A stretch of 64,000 nucleotides of DNA, taken from NCBI GenBank assembly GCA_002840565.1, contig PHBK01000022.1:1-64000 (forward strand), in the 5' to 3' direction. Shown piece after piece: positions 51,567 through 61,076 of this stretch (positions are counted from its first letter, which is position 1; each line of letters begins with the position of its first letter). Made by a program: the position numbers and the translations under genes. The notes below the pieces were generated by a model. It saw only the letters and a list, made by a program, of their open reading frames with translations, was not told the origin of the DNA and searched no databases. Source of the DNA: Deltaproteobacteria bacterium HGW-Deltaproteobacteria-12. Its GTDB lineage: Bacteria > Desulfobacterota > Syntrophia > Syntrophales > Smithellaceae.

Positions 51567-52868
51567 ATGAATTCACAGAAGGCAAAGAAGAAAGCAGAGA
51601 TGGACTTGGCTGCAGAAAAACCATTAGTGGAAATGCCAAAGTCAAAAATTGTCTTTTACTTTTCCATCGTCTGGCTGCTCTACTTTATTGATTTCGTTGC
51701 CCGCTTCGGTGTAAATCCGTTGTATCCGCTCATGCAGAAAGAGCTCGCGCTTTCCGACCCTCAGGTTGGTTTGCTGGGCAGCGTCGTCTTATTCGGAATG
51801 GCGATTTTCGTGCTTCCTTTATCTTACGTGGCGGATCGCTGGTCGCGCAGCAAACTGGTTTCACTTATGGCTTTGGTCTGGAGCGCCTGCAGTATTGCTT
51901 CGGGTCTGGCCAGGAGCTTTCCCATGCTGCTGGTTGCAAGATGCGGTCTGGGCGTGGGGGAAGCCAGTTTTGCTCCCACAGCCACGTCTCTGATAACATC
52001 ATGGTTCAAGCGTTCCCAATGGGCCCGTGTATTGGGTTTTTTCAATTCAGGCGCATCGCTGGGAATCTTTGTCGGTTCGGTATTCAGCGGCTACATGGCC
52101 GTCACATATGGCTGGCGGGCGGCTTTAATTTTAATGGGCATTCCGGGGATTATTCTCGGCCTTTTAGCCCTGCTTATTCCTGATGTTAAAGCGCAGCAGA
52201 AGGCGCAATCTGGTTCTGAAAAGGAAGTTAAGCTCTCGGTTGGCAGCGCCGCCAGAGTTGTTGCCAAGAATAAATCAATGCTTTTAATAGTTCTTTTTTA
52301 TGGCCTTTACAATATGGCTATTATTTCTATGATCGTGTGGATGCCCATGTATTTTACCCGTGTTATGGAGATGGATGTACCGAAAGCCGCCACACTGGCC
52401 GGGCTCACAGCGATCCTGGGAGTTGTCGGCTATCCGTTAGGAGGTTATTTTTCCGATCTGCTGGTAAAGAAGGACCTTCGTTTCCGCATGTGGCTCCCGT
52501 CAGTAATGGCAATTATCGTTGCTTTTCTTTTTGCTGCCGGCTTCTACATGAAAAACATTCCCATTATTTTTGCAGCCAGTTTCCTGTGCACCTTTGTTAA
52601 TCCATCTTTAAATGCCAGCAGTCAGGAACTTGTCCCGTCCTGGTACAGGTCTGTTTCTCTGGGCGTGATTATTTTCGGGATGCAATTCATCGGCATGCTG
52701 GGTCCCTACACTATCGGTGTGCTTTCGAAAAATTTCGGTCTGTTGAATGCGATGGTATATATGCAGATTGCTTTGATAGTTTGCTTTTTGGGTTTCCTTT
52801 ACATTGGCACCATTTACCGGCAGGACTGCCAGAGGGCACAGGAAGAAGAGGCGGCAGCTAAACTATAA
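51567..52868 (+). CDS. MFS transporter
   Basis: A 433-residue, twelve-helix major facilitator. AAGGAGG precedes the ATG. A cytosolic N-tail (1-28) is followed by helix 1 (IVFYFSIVWLLYFIDFVARFG). The loop 2-3 motif is DRWSRSK (about 92-98), and GVGEASFAP (about 128-136) is the motif of organic-anion type transporters (ExuT/GudP-like, spinster-like). It is the first gene under the sigma-54 promoter, upstream of two amidohydrolases and a DUF1185 protein, so it probably imports their substrate, an organic acid or amide. Confidence 0.88.
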   Translation: MNSQKAKKKAEMDLAAEKPLVEMPKSKIVFYFSIVWLLYFIDFVARFGVNPLYPLMQKELALSDPQVGLLGSVVLFGMAIFVLPLSYVADRWSRSKLVSLMALVWSACSIASGLARSFPMLLVARCGLGVGEASFAPTATSLITSWFKRSQWARVLGFFNSGASLGIFVGSVFSGYMAVTYGWRAALILMGIPGIILGLLALLIPDVKAQQKAQSGSEKEVKLSVGSAARVVAKNKSMLLIVLFYGLYNMAIISMIVWMPMYFTRVMEMDVPKAATLAGLTAILGVVGYPLGGYFSDLLVKKDLRFRMWLPSVMAIIVAFLFAAGFYMKNIPIIFAASFLCTFVNPSLNASSQELVPSWYRSVSLGVIIFGMQFIGMLGPYTIGVLSKNFGLLNAMVYMQIALIVCFLGFLYIGTIYRQDCQRAQEEEAAAKL

Positions 52869-52875
52869 TTGTTGT

Positions 52876-52899
52876 GCCGGGCAAAAGACATTACCCGGC
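52876..52899. promoter_or_regulatory. Intergenic hairpin between MFS and amidohydrolase genes
   Basis: GCCGGG (52876-52881) pairs with CCCGGC (52894-52899) over a 12-nt loop. There is no U tract. It probably tunes relative expression or mRNA stability within the operon. Confidence 0.4.
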
Positions 52900-52941
52900 A
52901 AATGTTTAACATAAGATCGGTCATTTCAAGAAAGGCATATT

Positions 52942-54606
52942 ATGAAATATTTAGAACAGCCTCAGGGTGAGGCATACACAGCAGACAGCATATTTTGCGG
53001 CGGCGATATTATTACAGTCAATGAAGCACTTCCTGCTGTGGAGGCGCTGGCAATCAAAAATGGGAAAATCATGGCTGTCGGCACTGCTGACGAAGTGCTC
53101 AGATGGAAAGGAGAAAAAACGGCAATTGTGGATCTTTCCGGGAAGACTTTAATGCCCGGATTTATCGAACCGCACGGCCATCATGAAACAGGTGCCTTTT
53201 TAGGCTCCTGGATCAATCTGCGATCCGTAAAATCAAAAAATGATGTTGCTGATATTTTACGCAAAGCCGTAAAAAATAAAAAGCCGGGAGAGTGGATTGC
53301 CGCCTATCCTTATCAGCCTCTGACGATGCAAAAATTTGAGCAGATAGACATGTCCATGCTCGATGATATCTCTTCAGAGCATCCCATATTTGTTTTTATG
53401 CAAAATCTGCATATCGGCTGGGTGAACAGGAAAGCCCTGCAGTCAGCAGGTATTTCCGAGCAGACACCGGATCCGGGGCAGGGCAGCTACTATGAAAGGG
53501 ACATCAACGGCAAATTAACCGGCAGAATGGTTGAGGTTCCTGCGATGCTGCCGGTGTTTGGCTCCATTTTATTTGCCAATGGACAGGGCCTGACAGCGGA
53601 GATGATAAAAAATCATCTGAGTGAGTTCCCGTCTCTGGGCTATACAACTGTATATAATGCAGGAGGCTTTGAATTACCCGGAGCGGCTAAGCTTTTTGAA
53701 GAAGTTGCGAGAAAGGAAAAAATAGTAAGATTTTTAACAGCGACTCTGGGTAAACAGTACGAGAAGGGAGAAGTAAATCCGGATAATCTGCCTGCCGGTG
53801 ATGATTTTTTCCGCTATCAGGGATTTAAATTCTGGTATGACGGCGCACCTTACTCCGGCAGTGCATTTCTTTATGATCCGGTTCTCGAAAATGAAGTCAC
53901 TCAGGGAGTTCTCAGTTTAAAGAAGAATAACCGCGGAGTTTGCAACTACGAAAAAAAGGACATTGAAGCGACGCTGCAAAAGCTTCATGATGCCGGCCAG
54001 CAGATAGTATTCCATGCCATGGGTGACCGGGGCCAGCATGAAATTGTGGAAATATATCAAAATATTTTGAGCAAATCTCCGCGTTATGATCACCGTCATA
54101 GAATGGAGCACGGCACAATGCTCTTTAAAGAAGATGCGGAAGCGGCTGTCAAACTTGGTTTAACACCTTCGTATATTGTTCAGCATCTTCGGCATTTGGG
54201 TGAAGTGTTGCGCGATTATATATATGGCGCTGAACGTACCAATAAAATGATGGGTGTCAAAACAGGAATCAGAGCCGGCTTGATCCATTCTTTTCATCAA
54301 GATACGCCGATTTATATGGATACACCGTTTATGGTTATGCATTGTGCAGTGACGCGAAAGACAGTTAATGGCGCAGAAATTGGCGCTGATGAAGCAGTTA
54401 CTATAGACGAGGCCATCAAGGGTTGTACGATTAATGCCGCTTATCAAATGTTCATGGATAAGAAAATCGGCTCTCTGGAAGTCGGAAAATATGCGGACAT
54501 GGTAATTGTGTCGGCAAACCCGAAAAAAATCGCGCCGGATGATCTGGAGAAAATTGAAATTATGCAAACCTATGTTGACGGTAAACTTGTTTATTCCAAA
54601 AGATGA
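52942..54606 (+). CDS. Amidohydrolase family protein (YtcJ/NfdA-like)
   Basis: A 554-residue metal-dependent hydrolase of the Amidohydro_3 type. It opens with the small beta domain (GGDIITVNEALPAVEALAI); metal ligands occur in GFIEPHGHHETG (about 73-84), IVFHAMGDRGQHE (about 354-366) and HRMEHG (about 385-390), and FHQDTP (about 451) takes the place of the usual Asp segment. The closing beta strand VGKYADMVIVSANP is standard. Members cleave formamides, ureas and similar amides. Its place after the transporter indicates catabolism of the imported compound. Confidence 0.88.
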   Translation: MKYLEQPQGEAYTADSIFCGGDIITVNEALPAVEALAIKNGKIMAVGTADEVLRWKGEKTAIVDLSGKTLMPGFIEPHGHHETGAFLGSWINLRSVKSKNDVADILRKAVKNKKPGEWIAAYPYQPLTMQKFEQIDMSMLDDISSEHPIFVFMQNLHIGWVNRKALQSAGISEQTPDPGQGSYYERDINGKLTGRMVEVPAMLPVFGSILFANGQGLTAEMIKNHLSEFPSLGYTTVYNAGGFELPGAAKLFEEVARKEKIVRFLTATLGKQYEKGEVNPDNLPAGDDFFRYQGFKFWYDGAPYSGSAFLYDPVLENEVTQGVLSLKKNNRGVCNYEKKDIEATLQKLHDAGQQIVFHAMGDRGQHEIVEIYQNILSKSPRYDHRHRMEHGTMLFKEDAEAAVKLGLTPSYIVQHLRHLGEVLRDYIYGAERTNKMMGVKTGIRAGLIHSFHQDTPIYMDTPFMVMHCAVTRKTVNGAEIGADEAVTIDEAIKGCTINAAYQMFMDKKIGSLEVGKYADMVIVSANPKKIAPDDLEKIEIMQTYVDGKLVYSKR

Positions 54607-54634
54607 TTAAAAAGGTGATTAAGGAGAAATGTTA

Positions 54635-55234
54635 ATGGCGAATTTGCAGATTCTGAAAATGATGACATGGATCGAGGAAACATTTTTCGAGGGTGTTTTA
54701 TTGGATAAACCGGCCAGAAAAGCAGTGGCGATGGCTTTAATAAAAAACCCTCTGGCCGGCAAATACAGGGAAAATATGGATGAACTGACCGACATTGGTG
54801 ATTATCTGGGTGCCATGCTGGCAGCGAAAGCGAGAAAAGCTTTGGGAATCAGGCCGGAAGAAGTTGAAGGCATTGGCAAGGGCTGCCTGGTGGGACAGGA
54901 TGGGGAAGCGGAACACGCCGCCGCAATATTGCATGTCCGATATCCCGAAAAAGGCTTCGGCAAATCATTCCGTGAAGAAACAAACGGTGGGCTGGCGATA
55001 ATGATGGGCAATGCCAAAGTTGGATGCATGAATGATACCCTGGATATTCCGATCGGGTATAAAGACGCGGCTTTTGTGTGCACTCATTGGGATACAATCT
55101 CCGTTAATATACCGGGTGCGCCGAAAAGGGATGAAATTGTTGTTATTGGAGTGATTACTGATACACCGAGGCCCAATGCGAGAATACCGGGCCTGAGAAT
55201 CAAGGATGTCCGGTTGTTCGACGGGCAAAGGTAA
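54635..55234 (+). CDS. DUF1185 (amino-acid synthesis family) protein
   Basis: A 199-residue protein from the ATG at 54635; AAGGAG at 54621 is well spaced for it and too near the ATG at 54629. Family features are GKGCLVGQDGEAEHAAAILH (about 80-99) with the conserved Glu-His, and ITDTPRPNARIPGL near the C-terminus. The family often occurs with amidohydrolases and transporters; its reaction is not established. It sits between two amidohydrolases, so it is part of the same pathway. Confidence 0.8.
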   Translation: MANLQILKMMTWIEETFFEGVLLDKPARKAVAMALIKNPLAGKYRENMDELTDIGDYLGAMLAAKARKALGIRPEEVEGIGKGCLVGQDGEAEHAAAILHVRYPEKGFGKSFREETNGGLAIMMGNAKVGCMNDTLDIPIGYKDAAFVCTHWDTISVNIPGAPKRDEIVVIGVITDTPRPNARIPGLRIKDVRLFDGQR

Positions 55235-55331
55235 AGCAGATAAACATATTTTAAAGAGGTCACGGTAGTTTTCACTTTGCGGAAGACAAAATTATTTTAG
55301 TATTGGAATCCAGATCAGGAGGATGGAAATT

Positions 55332-56237
55332 ATGATAATTGATATTCATGCACATCCCAGTGATATGCAATCAGCACAATATCTTGCTCCGTATTTTCAG
55401 CAGGCAGCAACAGATCGGCATCTGCTGGATGGGACGCCCGTAGTTCGGGGAGGGCTTTTAATCAGTCCTGAACAGTACATCAAGGATATGGATGAAGCCG
55501 GGGTTGATAAAACGGCTATGTTAAATGCCAGCGTCATACCGGATACCCATATCTATGAGCAATATTTGAAACCTTACCCGGAGCGTTTCATCGGCTTTAC
55601 GGGATCGAATCCGCTTGTTGTAGACGGCAACCTGTTGAACAACGGTGCCTTCGATCAAAAGAATTGGGAGAATACAAGGCGCAGCATCACAGAACTCGGA
55701 TTTAAAGGCATAAAGCTGCTTCCCGCTTATGGACATTACAGCCCTCTAGATCCCCGTGTTTATCCCTTCTACGCGTTGGCTGCGGAACTGAATGTGCCGC
55801 TCATCATTCACATGGGGGGCACACCGGTAAGACATGCGGCCCTTGGCTTTGCGAAACCCATCGATGTCGACCGGATATTATTTGAATTTCCGACACTGCG
55901 CATTAATATGCCGCATCTGGGCTGGCCGTGGGAAGACGAGTTATTGGCGATTATGGTGAGATCTCCCCATCTCTATACGGATATTTCTTTTATTGGTGAA
56001 ATGGGCCTCCAGAGAGTAGCACACAAACTGATTACAGCACGGAACTTTGGTGTTATTTCGCGGGTAATGTTCGGAACTGACCCGCTTTGCCGCCCCCTGA
56101 AATTTTACATTGACTGGTTGAGAAATGATCTTAATAAATATGCGGTAAAACAGGGTGAACAACCATTAACCAAAGACGAGATTGCAGGCATCCTGGGCAA
56201 GAATGCCTTGAAATTTGTTGGGGTTAATATTGCTTGA
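55332..56237 (+). CDS. Amidohydrolase-2 family protein (decarboxylase/lactonase-like)
   Basis: A 301-residue TIM-barrel protein starting MIIDIHAHPSD. AGGAGG at 55317 suits the ATG at 55332 better than the one at 55323. The HxH metal motif IHAHP (residues 4-8) is followed by late ligands His in IIHMGGTP (about 157-164) and Asp in MFGTDPLCRP (about 251-260). This is the ACMSD/gamma-resorcylate decarboxylase-like group, which decarboxylates aromatic acids or opens lactones. As last gene of the operon it probably completes degradation of the substrate. Confidence 0.87.
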   Translation: MIIDIHAHPSDMQSAQYLAPYFQQAATDRHLLDGTPVVRGGLLISPEQYIKDMDEAGVDKTAMLNASVIPDTHIYEQYLKPYPERFIGFTGSNPLVVDGNLLNNGAFDQKNWENTRRSITELGFKGIKLLPAYGHYSPLDPRVYPFYALAAELNVPLIIHMGGTPVRHAALGFAKPIDVDRILFEFPTLRINMPHLGWPWEDELLAIMVRSPHLYTDISFIGEMGLQRVAHKLITARNFGVISRVMFGTDPLCRPLKFYIDWLRNDLNKYAVKQGEQPLTKDEIAGILGKNALKFVGVNIA

Positions 56238-56283
56238 ACGAATTTTGGCATTAACTGGCGGATAGTGAGGAGATATTATTAAA

Positions 56284-56300
56284 CCGGAGTGAATCTCCGG
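56284..56300. terminator. Hairpin between convergent genes
   Basis: CCGGAG-TGAAT-CTCCGG lies 47 bp after the amidohydrolase stop and before the convergent PAP2 gene. The U tract is poor, so termination is only probable. Confidence 0.4.
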
Positions 56301-56347
56301 CACGAATATAATGGCCATGAGTGTCACCGAGAATTTTAAAACGAACG

Positions 56348-57340
56348 TCAGCCGTGATTCAAGTCCCGGGCAAGTTTAAGTTTTACGAATAACCATGGCG
56401 CGCCGGCGGAAATCCACAAACCAATAAGCGCGAAGCGCAGGTAACGCAACACATAGGGAATCAGCTCGTCTCCCCGGGGGAACAGCGCCCGCAGTCCCAG
56501 GGATATAATAAAGATGACAGCCAAACCGGGCAAAAGACGCAAAACTCTTTGCCTCAATAATCCCTCCGCAGTATATCCCCCGCGCGAATCCATCCAGACC
56601 AGACCTGCCAGCATACCGAATAAAACCGCGGAAAATGTGATGGCATTGTTGAGCGTCACCGGCGCGGGAAGAACGGCTGCTCCGCCGAGTCGGGAATTGG
56701 CGGTCCAATCGACCGGCATTACCCAGCCGCGTGATGACCAGAAAGCAATGATGCCGCATAAAAGCACCGCCAGGGAGAGAGCTAAAGCCAGTCCGACCTG
56801 CTGCCCCGGCGATTTCTTGTTTGCCCACGCAGCGACGGCATCCCAACAGCGCAGGAAAGCCAGCAGTACCAGGGCGCCCAGTGTCCAGCCCACCAAAACA
56901 TCATGCGGAAAATGAACAGCGAGGTACAGTCGTGAAAGCCCGATCATACAAATGATAAAAACTCCCGCTCCCCATGCCCAGGGACGCGCTAACAGCGCTG
57001 CCGCCAGGCCCCACAAACTGGCGGCAATCTGCGCATGCCCTGACGGGACGCCGAAAGAAGTTTCAGCCGCCAGTACTTTCATCTCAGAACTTACCCAGTA
57101 AGGACGCGGCCCGTGAAGGACAAGTTTGAGGGTGTCATTCAGGCTGCCGGATAACAGCAGAATCACCCCGATGCGCAAACCGGCCTGGGTACTTACACTC
57201 CAGTATACAATGGGCAGGGCCAGCATGAAGAAATCTTCCGTTCCCAGGAAGGAAAATACCTTCATGGGGATTTCCAGCCAACCCCCCAGTCCCTGCAGCC
57301 AAAGAATAAAATCGATCCCCAGGCGATATATCGGTTCCAT
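56348..57340 (-). CDS. PAP2-family membrane phosphatase
   Basis: A 330-residue integral membrane enzyme from the ATG at 57340. The three PAP2 motifs are present: KLVLHGPRPYW (about 73-83), SFGVPSGHAQ (about 95-104) and SRLYLAVHFPHDVLVG (about 135-150) with catalytic His and Asp. Eight or more helices continue to the C-terminus, longer than a minimal PAP2 protein. It dephosphorylates lipid phosphates such as undecaprenyl or phosphatidate on the outer leaflet. It starts 8 bp after the esterase stop, so the two are co-transcribed. Confidence 0.88.
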   Translation of the reverse strand: MEPIYRLGIDFILWLQGLGGWLEIPMKVFSFLGTEDFFMLALPIVYWSVSTQAGLRIGVILLLSGSLNDTLKLVLHGPRPYWVSSEMKVLAAETSFGVPSGHAQIAASLWGLAAALLARPWAWGAGVFIICMIGLSRLYLAVHFPHDVLVGWTLGALVLLAFLRCWDAVAAWANKKSPGQQVGLALALSLAVLLCGIIAFWSSRGWVMPVDWTANSRLGGAAVLPAPVTLNNAITFSAVLFGMLAGLVWMDSRGGYTAEGLLRQRVLRLLPGLAVIFIISLGLRALFPRGDELIPYVLRYLRFALIGLWISAGAPWLFVKLKLARDLNHG

Positions 57341-57348
57341 AAATACCT

Positions 57349-58344
57349 CTACTTTTGGGGGTGTTTCTGAAAGAAATCCCAAATGACGTCAGTCGCTTTT
57401 ATTTTGTCGGATTGTTTGCCTACCATGAACTCCGGCAGAAGACTTCTACCTCCGGCCCAGGTGTGACCCAGGCCTTCGACGGAGATGTAAATCAATTCCA
57501 CGCCTTCGCGGCCCGGACCATAGATTTCGGTCCGGACACCGTTTGCTTCGGATATGTTTTGGGGAGTTGCCGGACAGCCGAGGGCCTCGGTCCACTGCGC
57601 AATAAAATCGCGCACGGGAGGTTTCGGCTTCCCGCGTACCTGATCGCTGCCGCCGGTCGCCAGTCTGGGCACGCCTCCACCGAGAGGGTTGAGGGGATCG
57701 GCTGTGCCGGTGATGTAGAGTATCGGAAGTGGGCGTTCCAAACGGAGAGGAACCCGCCAGGAGGAACCCGCAACAGGAGCAATGGCGGCGATGCGGCCGG
57801 ATAATTCCGCGCCCAGGCGAAAACACAGCGAAGCGCCGTTGGAGAAGCCTGTAACAAAAATCCGTCTCTGATCTACGGTGAACTTGGCCGACAGGTCATC
57901 AAGCAGAGTGTTGATAAACATAACATCGTCGGGGGCTTTCCGGCCCGGATAAAAACGGTCAGAGCCGTCATTCCAGAGTTGCGGATTACGGCCGAAACTG
58001 CCCGGCCGGGAGGGGTCCGGCGGCATTGCTTCCGGGAAGACGGCGAGAAATCCGGCTTCAGTAGCTTTCGAGCTCCAGCCGGTTTCGATATCCGCCGCTT
58101 TGCCTGTTCCGCCGCCGCCATGCAGCATTATTAAGAGGGGCAGAGAAGTCTTGCCGTCATAGCGCGGAGGGATATGTACAGTGTATCGGCGATCGAGTTC
58201 GCCCACCCGAAGCGATAAGTGGTGATCGCCGAAGCTCGCGGATTGAGGCTGCGCGGCACTTGTCTTAACTATGCCATTCAGACAAAAGGGAAGAATTGCC
58301 AACACCAACAAAAGAGCCGTTCTGATTTTTTGCCTGTGGTGCAT
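57349..58344 (-). CDS. Exported PHB-depolymerase-like esterase (LpqC type)
   Basis: A 331-residue secreted alpha/beta hydrolase. Signal peptide about 1-31. Oxyanion-region LLIMLHGGGGTG (about 70-81), nucleophile elbow GFSNGAS (about 166-172), Asp in TGTADPLNPLGG (about 213-224), His in GLGHTWAGG (about 297-305): the LpqC/esterase_PHB triad. Similar enzymes cut polyesters, feruloyl or acetyl esters. It is divergent from the multi-PAS HD-GYP gene. Confidence 0.88.
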   Translation of the reverse strand: MHHRQKIRTALLLVLAILPFCLNGIVKTSAAQPQSASFGDHHLSLRVGELDRRYTVHIPPRYDGKTSLPLLIMLHGGGGTGKAADIETGWSSKATEAGFLAVFPEAMPPDPSRPGSFGRNPQLWNDGSDRFYPGRKAPDDVMFINTLLDDLSAKFTVDQRRIFVTGFSNGASLCFRLGAELSGRIAAIAPVAGSSWRVPLRLERPLPILYITGTADPLNPLGGGVPRLATGGSDQVRGKPKPPVRDFIAQWTEALGCPATPQNISEANGVRTEIYGPGREGVELIYISVEGLGHTWAGGRSLLPEFMVGKQSDKIKATDVIWDFFQKHPQK

Positions 58345-58559
58345 TTCCTCTGCCTTTCATTTTATCTGGCCCGGAGTTTAATATAAACATTAAATATTAT
58401 CTATAATACTTCGTTTAAAAAAGAAAGATTGTAGAGGATATAATCTGCTTTTATATTGAAAAAAAGCCAGCTATAGTCTAAAAATAATATCAGTTTATTT
58501 TTCGCAAGCGGTTGACAGTTTACTTTTCATATTCTTTAAACAGCAGAGAGGAATCATGC

Positions 58560-60923
58560 ATGACAGACCAGAAACTGACAAAAGCGCAACTACTATCGGA
58601 AAACTCCCTCCTCCGTCAAAAGCTGGAAGATCTTGAGCAATATTATGGTGGAGCGCATCCACCCGTTGGCAGGAAAGAAGCAAGCAAAGAAACCAATAAA
58701 AAAAGGGCAGAAAAAGCTTTTAAAATTGATATTAGCCAACAAAAGCAGGCGGAAGAGGCCCTGCGTAAAAGTGAAGAGAAATACAAATTTCTGACTGAGA
58801 AAATGGTGGACATGATCTGGACGCTCGACAAGAATCTGCAAACCACCTATGTCAGTCCTTCAATTCTGAAAGTTCTGGGCTACACTCCGGAAGAACGGAT
58901 GAAGCAGACATTAGCCGAGATCATGCCGCCGAAGTCCTTAGAAAGCGTTGCCGAAATATTCAAGATGGAAATGGAACGCGATCAAGAGGAGGGTGTTGAC
59001 CCGAATCGATCCGTAACTCTGGAATTGCAATATTATCATAAAGATGGTTCAACCATATGGTTTGAGAACCTGATGGGCATTATCCGTGATCAGCAGGGAA
59101 ATCCCATAGGGGTTCACGGTGTCAGCCGGGAAATGACCAAACGGATGAAGGCAGAAAAGGAAATTATAAAAGAGAAGCTTTTTTCCGATGCCGTACTGGA
59201 TAGTCTGCCGGATGTCTTCTATGTTCTCGATGAAAAAGGGTACTATGTTCGATGGAATAAAAATCAAGAAAAGGTGACCGGATATACAGCGGAGGAATTG
59301 TCAAAATTGCATGCCTTGGCTGTAATTGCCGAAAAAGATAGAGAATTGGTTGCCGGTAAGATCCAGGAGGTATTTATCAACGGATATGCATCCGTGGAAG
59401 CAAATCTATTATCAAAGAATGGAGAAATCATCCCCTACTACCTTACAGGATGCAGGGCAATCATCGAGAAGAACATCTACCTTTTGGGAATGGGTATAAA
59501 TATCACCGAACGTAAAAAGATGGAAGAAGCCCTGCGCTCTTCTGAACAACTTTTTTCTGAGATCATAGAGTTCCTGCCGGATGCCACCCTGGTCATTGAC
59601 GGAGAGGGCAAAGTAATTGCCTGGAACCGCGCCATGGAGGAGATGACGGCGGTTAAAGCAGAAGACATGCTGGGTAAAGGGGATTATGAATATGCCCTTC
59701 CTTTTATTGGCAAGAGAAAAAAGATGCTGATTAATTTCGCCCTGAATAATGAAAGGGAAAAGGCGGTTGCTTACTTGAATATGCAATGGAAGGGTGATGT
59801 CCTATACGGTGACGCTCTCGTCCCCCGGCTGCGCGGCAAAAAGGCTTATCTTGCTGCGACGGCCTCAGTACTGAGGGATGGCAAAGGAGGTGTCGTTGCG
59901 GCCATCGAGTGCGTTCGCGACGTTACCGAGCAAAGGCAGTCCGAGAACGAACTGCGTCAGGCTGAAGAAAGATACCGGAGCATCTTCGAGAATGCCCAGG
60001 AAGGTATTTACCGTGTCGCGCCCGAAGGAAGAATCATTATGGCTAATCAGGCCATGGCACGAATGCTGGGCTATGATTCCCCTGAGGAACTCATAGCCAA
60101 TGTAACCGATATAACCGATGTTCATAATCCAATCCATTTGAATCCGGATGACCGCTCGAAGATCATGGGTATGATAGAAAAGCAAGGTTCCGTAAAAAAC
60201 TATGATGTTCCGTTATGCAGAAAGGATGGTCGTATTATCAGTGTTTCCGCAACTATTCAGGCGGTTCGTGATGAGAAAGGACAGATTATCTATTATGAGG
60301 GGATTGGTGAAGACATCACGGACCGGAAAGAAAGTATTGAACGAATGAGAAAGTCTCTCGGTGCCACCGTCCAGGCTATGGCCGTAACTGTTGAGACGAG
60401 AGATCCCTATACGGCAGGCCACCAGAGGAGAGTTGCTGATCTGGCCCGTGCTATTGCCACAGAGATGGGCCTTTCAAAAGATCAAATCGACGGTATACGT
60501 ATGGCGGGTATTATCCATGATCTGGGAAAGATTTCCGTTCCGGCGGAGATACTCAGCAAGCCGTCCAAATTGACAGACATAGAATTCGAACTTATTAAAA
60601 CCCATGTCCAATGCGGATACGATATTCTGAAAGACATAGACTTCCCCTGGTCTATTGCGAGGATGGTCCTGGAACATCATGAGCGGATGGATGGATCGGG
60701 CTATCCGCAGGGACTAACCGGAGACAAGCTTCTTCTGGAATCACGAATTCTGTCAGTTGCCGATGTGGTGGAATCTATGGCTTCACACCGTCCTTATCGT
60801 CCTGCTCGGGGAATCATTGCCGCCCTGGCAGAGATTAACATGAACAAGGGTCTCCTCTATGACCAGGAAGCAGTGGATGCCTGTCTGCGGCTCTTCCATG
60901 AGAAGAACTATGTAATAAAATGA
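58560..60923 (+). CDS. Multi-PAS sensor with HD-GYP c-di-GMP phosphodiesterase
   Basis: A 787-residue cytosolic protein from the ATG at 58560 (AGAGAGGAA upstream). N-terminal coiled coil (1-65), then four PAS domains: about 67-195, 205-320, 325-455 and 465-590, each opening with a phrase such as SEEKYKFLTEKMVDMIW or AEERYRSIFENAQEGIY. The C-terminal HD-GYP domain (about 600-780) has AGHQRRV, the HD pair in IIHDLGKI, and HHERMDGSGYPQGL. All metal and GYP residues look intact, so it should hydrolyse c-di-GMP under control of PAS-sensed signals. Confidence 0.92.
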   Translation: MTDQKLTKAQLLSENSLLRQKLEDLEQYYGGAHPPVGRKEASKETNKKRAEKAFKIDISQQKQAEEALRKSEEKYKFLTEKMVDMIWTLDKNLQTTYVSPSILKVLGYTPEERMKQTLAEIMPPKSLESVAEIFKMEMERDQEEGVDPNRSVTLELQYYHKDGSTIWFENLMGIIRDQQGNPIGVHGVSREMTKRMKAEKEIIKEKLFSDAVLDSLPDVFYVLDEKGYYVRWNKNQEKVTGYTAEELSKLHALAVIAEKDRELVAGKIQEVFINGYASVEANLLSKNGEIIPYYLTGCRAIIEKNIYLLGMGINITERKKMEEALRSSEQLFSEIIEFLPDATLVIDGEGKVIAWNRAMEEMTAVKAEDMLGKGDYEYALPFIGKRKKMLINFALNNEREKAVAYLNMQWKGDVLYGDALVPRLRGKKAYLAATASVLRDGKGGVVAAIECVRDVTEQRQSENELRQAEERYRSIFENAQEGIYRVAPEGRIIMANQAMARMLGYDSPEELIANVTDITDVHNPIHLNPDDRSKIMGMIEKQGSVKNYDVPLCRKDGRIISVSATIQAVRDEKGQIIYYEGIGEDITDRKESIERMRKSLGATVQAMAVTVETRDPYTAGHQRRVADLARAIATEMGLSKDQIDGIRMAGIIHDLGKISVPAEILSKPSKLTDIEFELIKTHVQCGYDILKDIDFPWSIARMVLEHHERMDGSGYPQGLTGDKLLLESRILSVADVVESMASHRPYRPARGIIAALAEINMNKGLLYDQEAVDACLRLFHEKNYVIK

Positions 60924-61076
60924 TGATTGTTGTTTTAAGTGTTGTCTCGTCTGGAATGATTAGAATCTCAGCACAATAGTAGGTTCAATACTCATGAGTG
61001 CAGAAAATCCCGTTAAGCTGTCTGCTCAAATGTATTTGGATATGTTTCAGTTTATCTGCTACCGGAGGTATTTTCG

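Noticed and set aside
57355..57804. A 149-codon plus-strand frame over the esterase gene
   Set aside because: It is antisense to a conserved esterase with intact triad and has no start signal.
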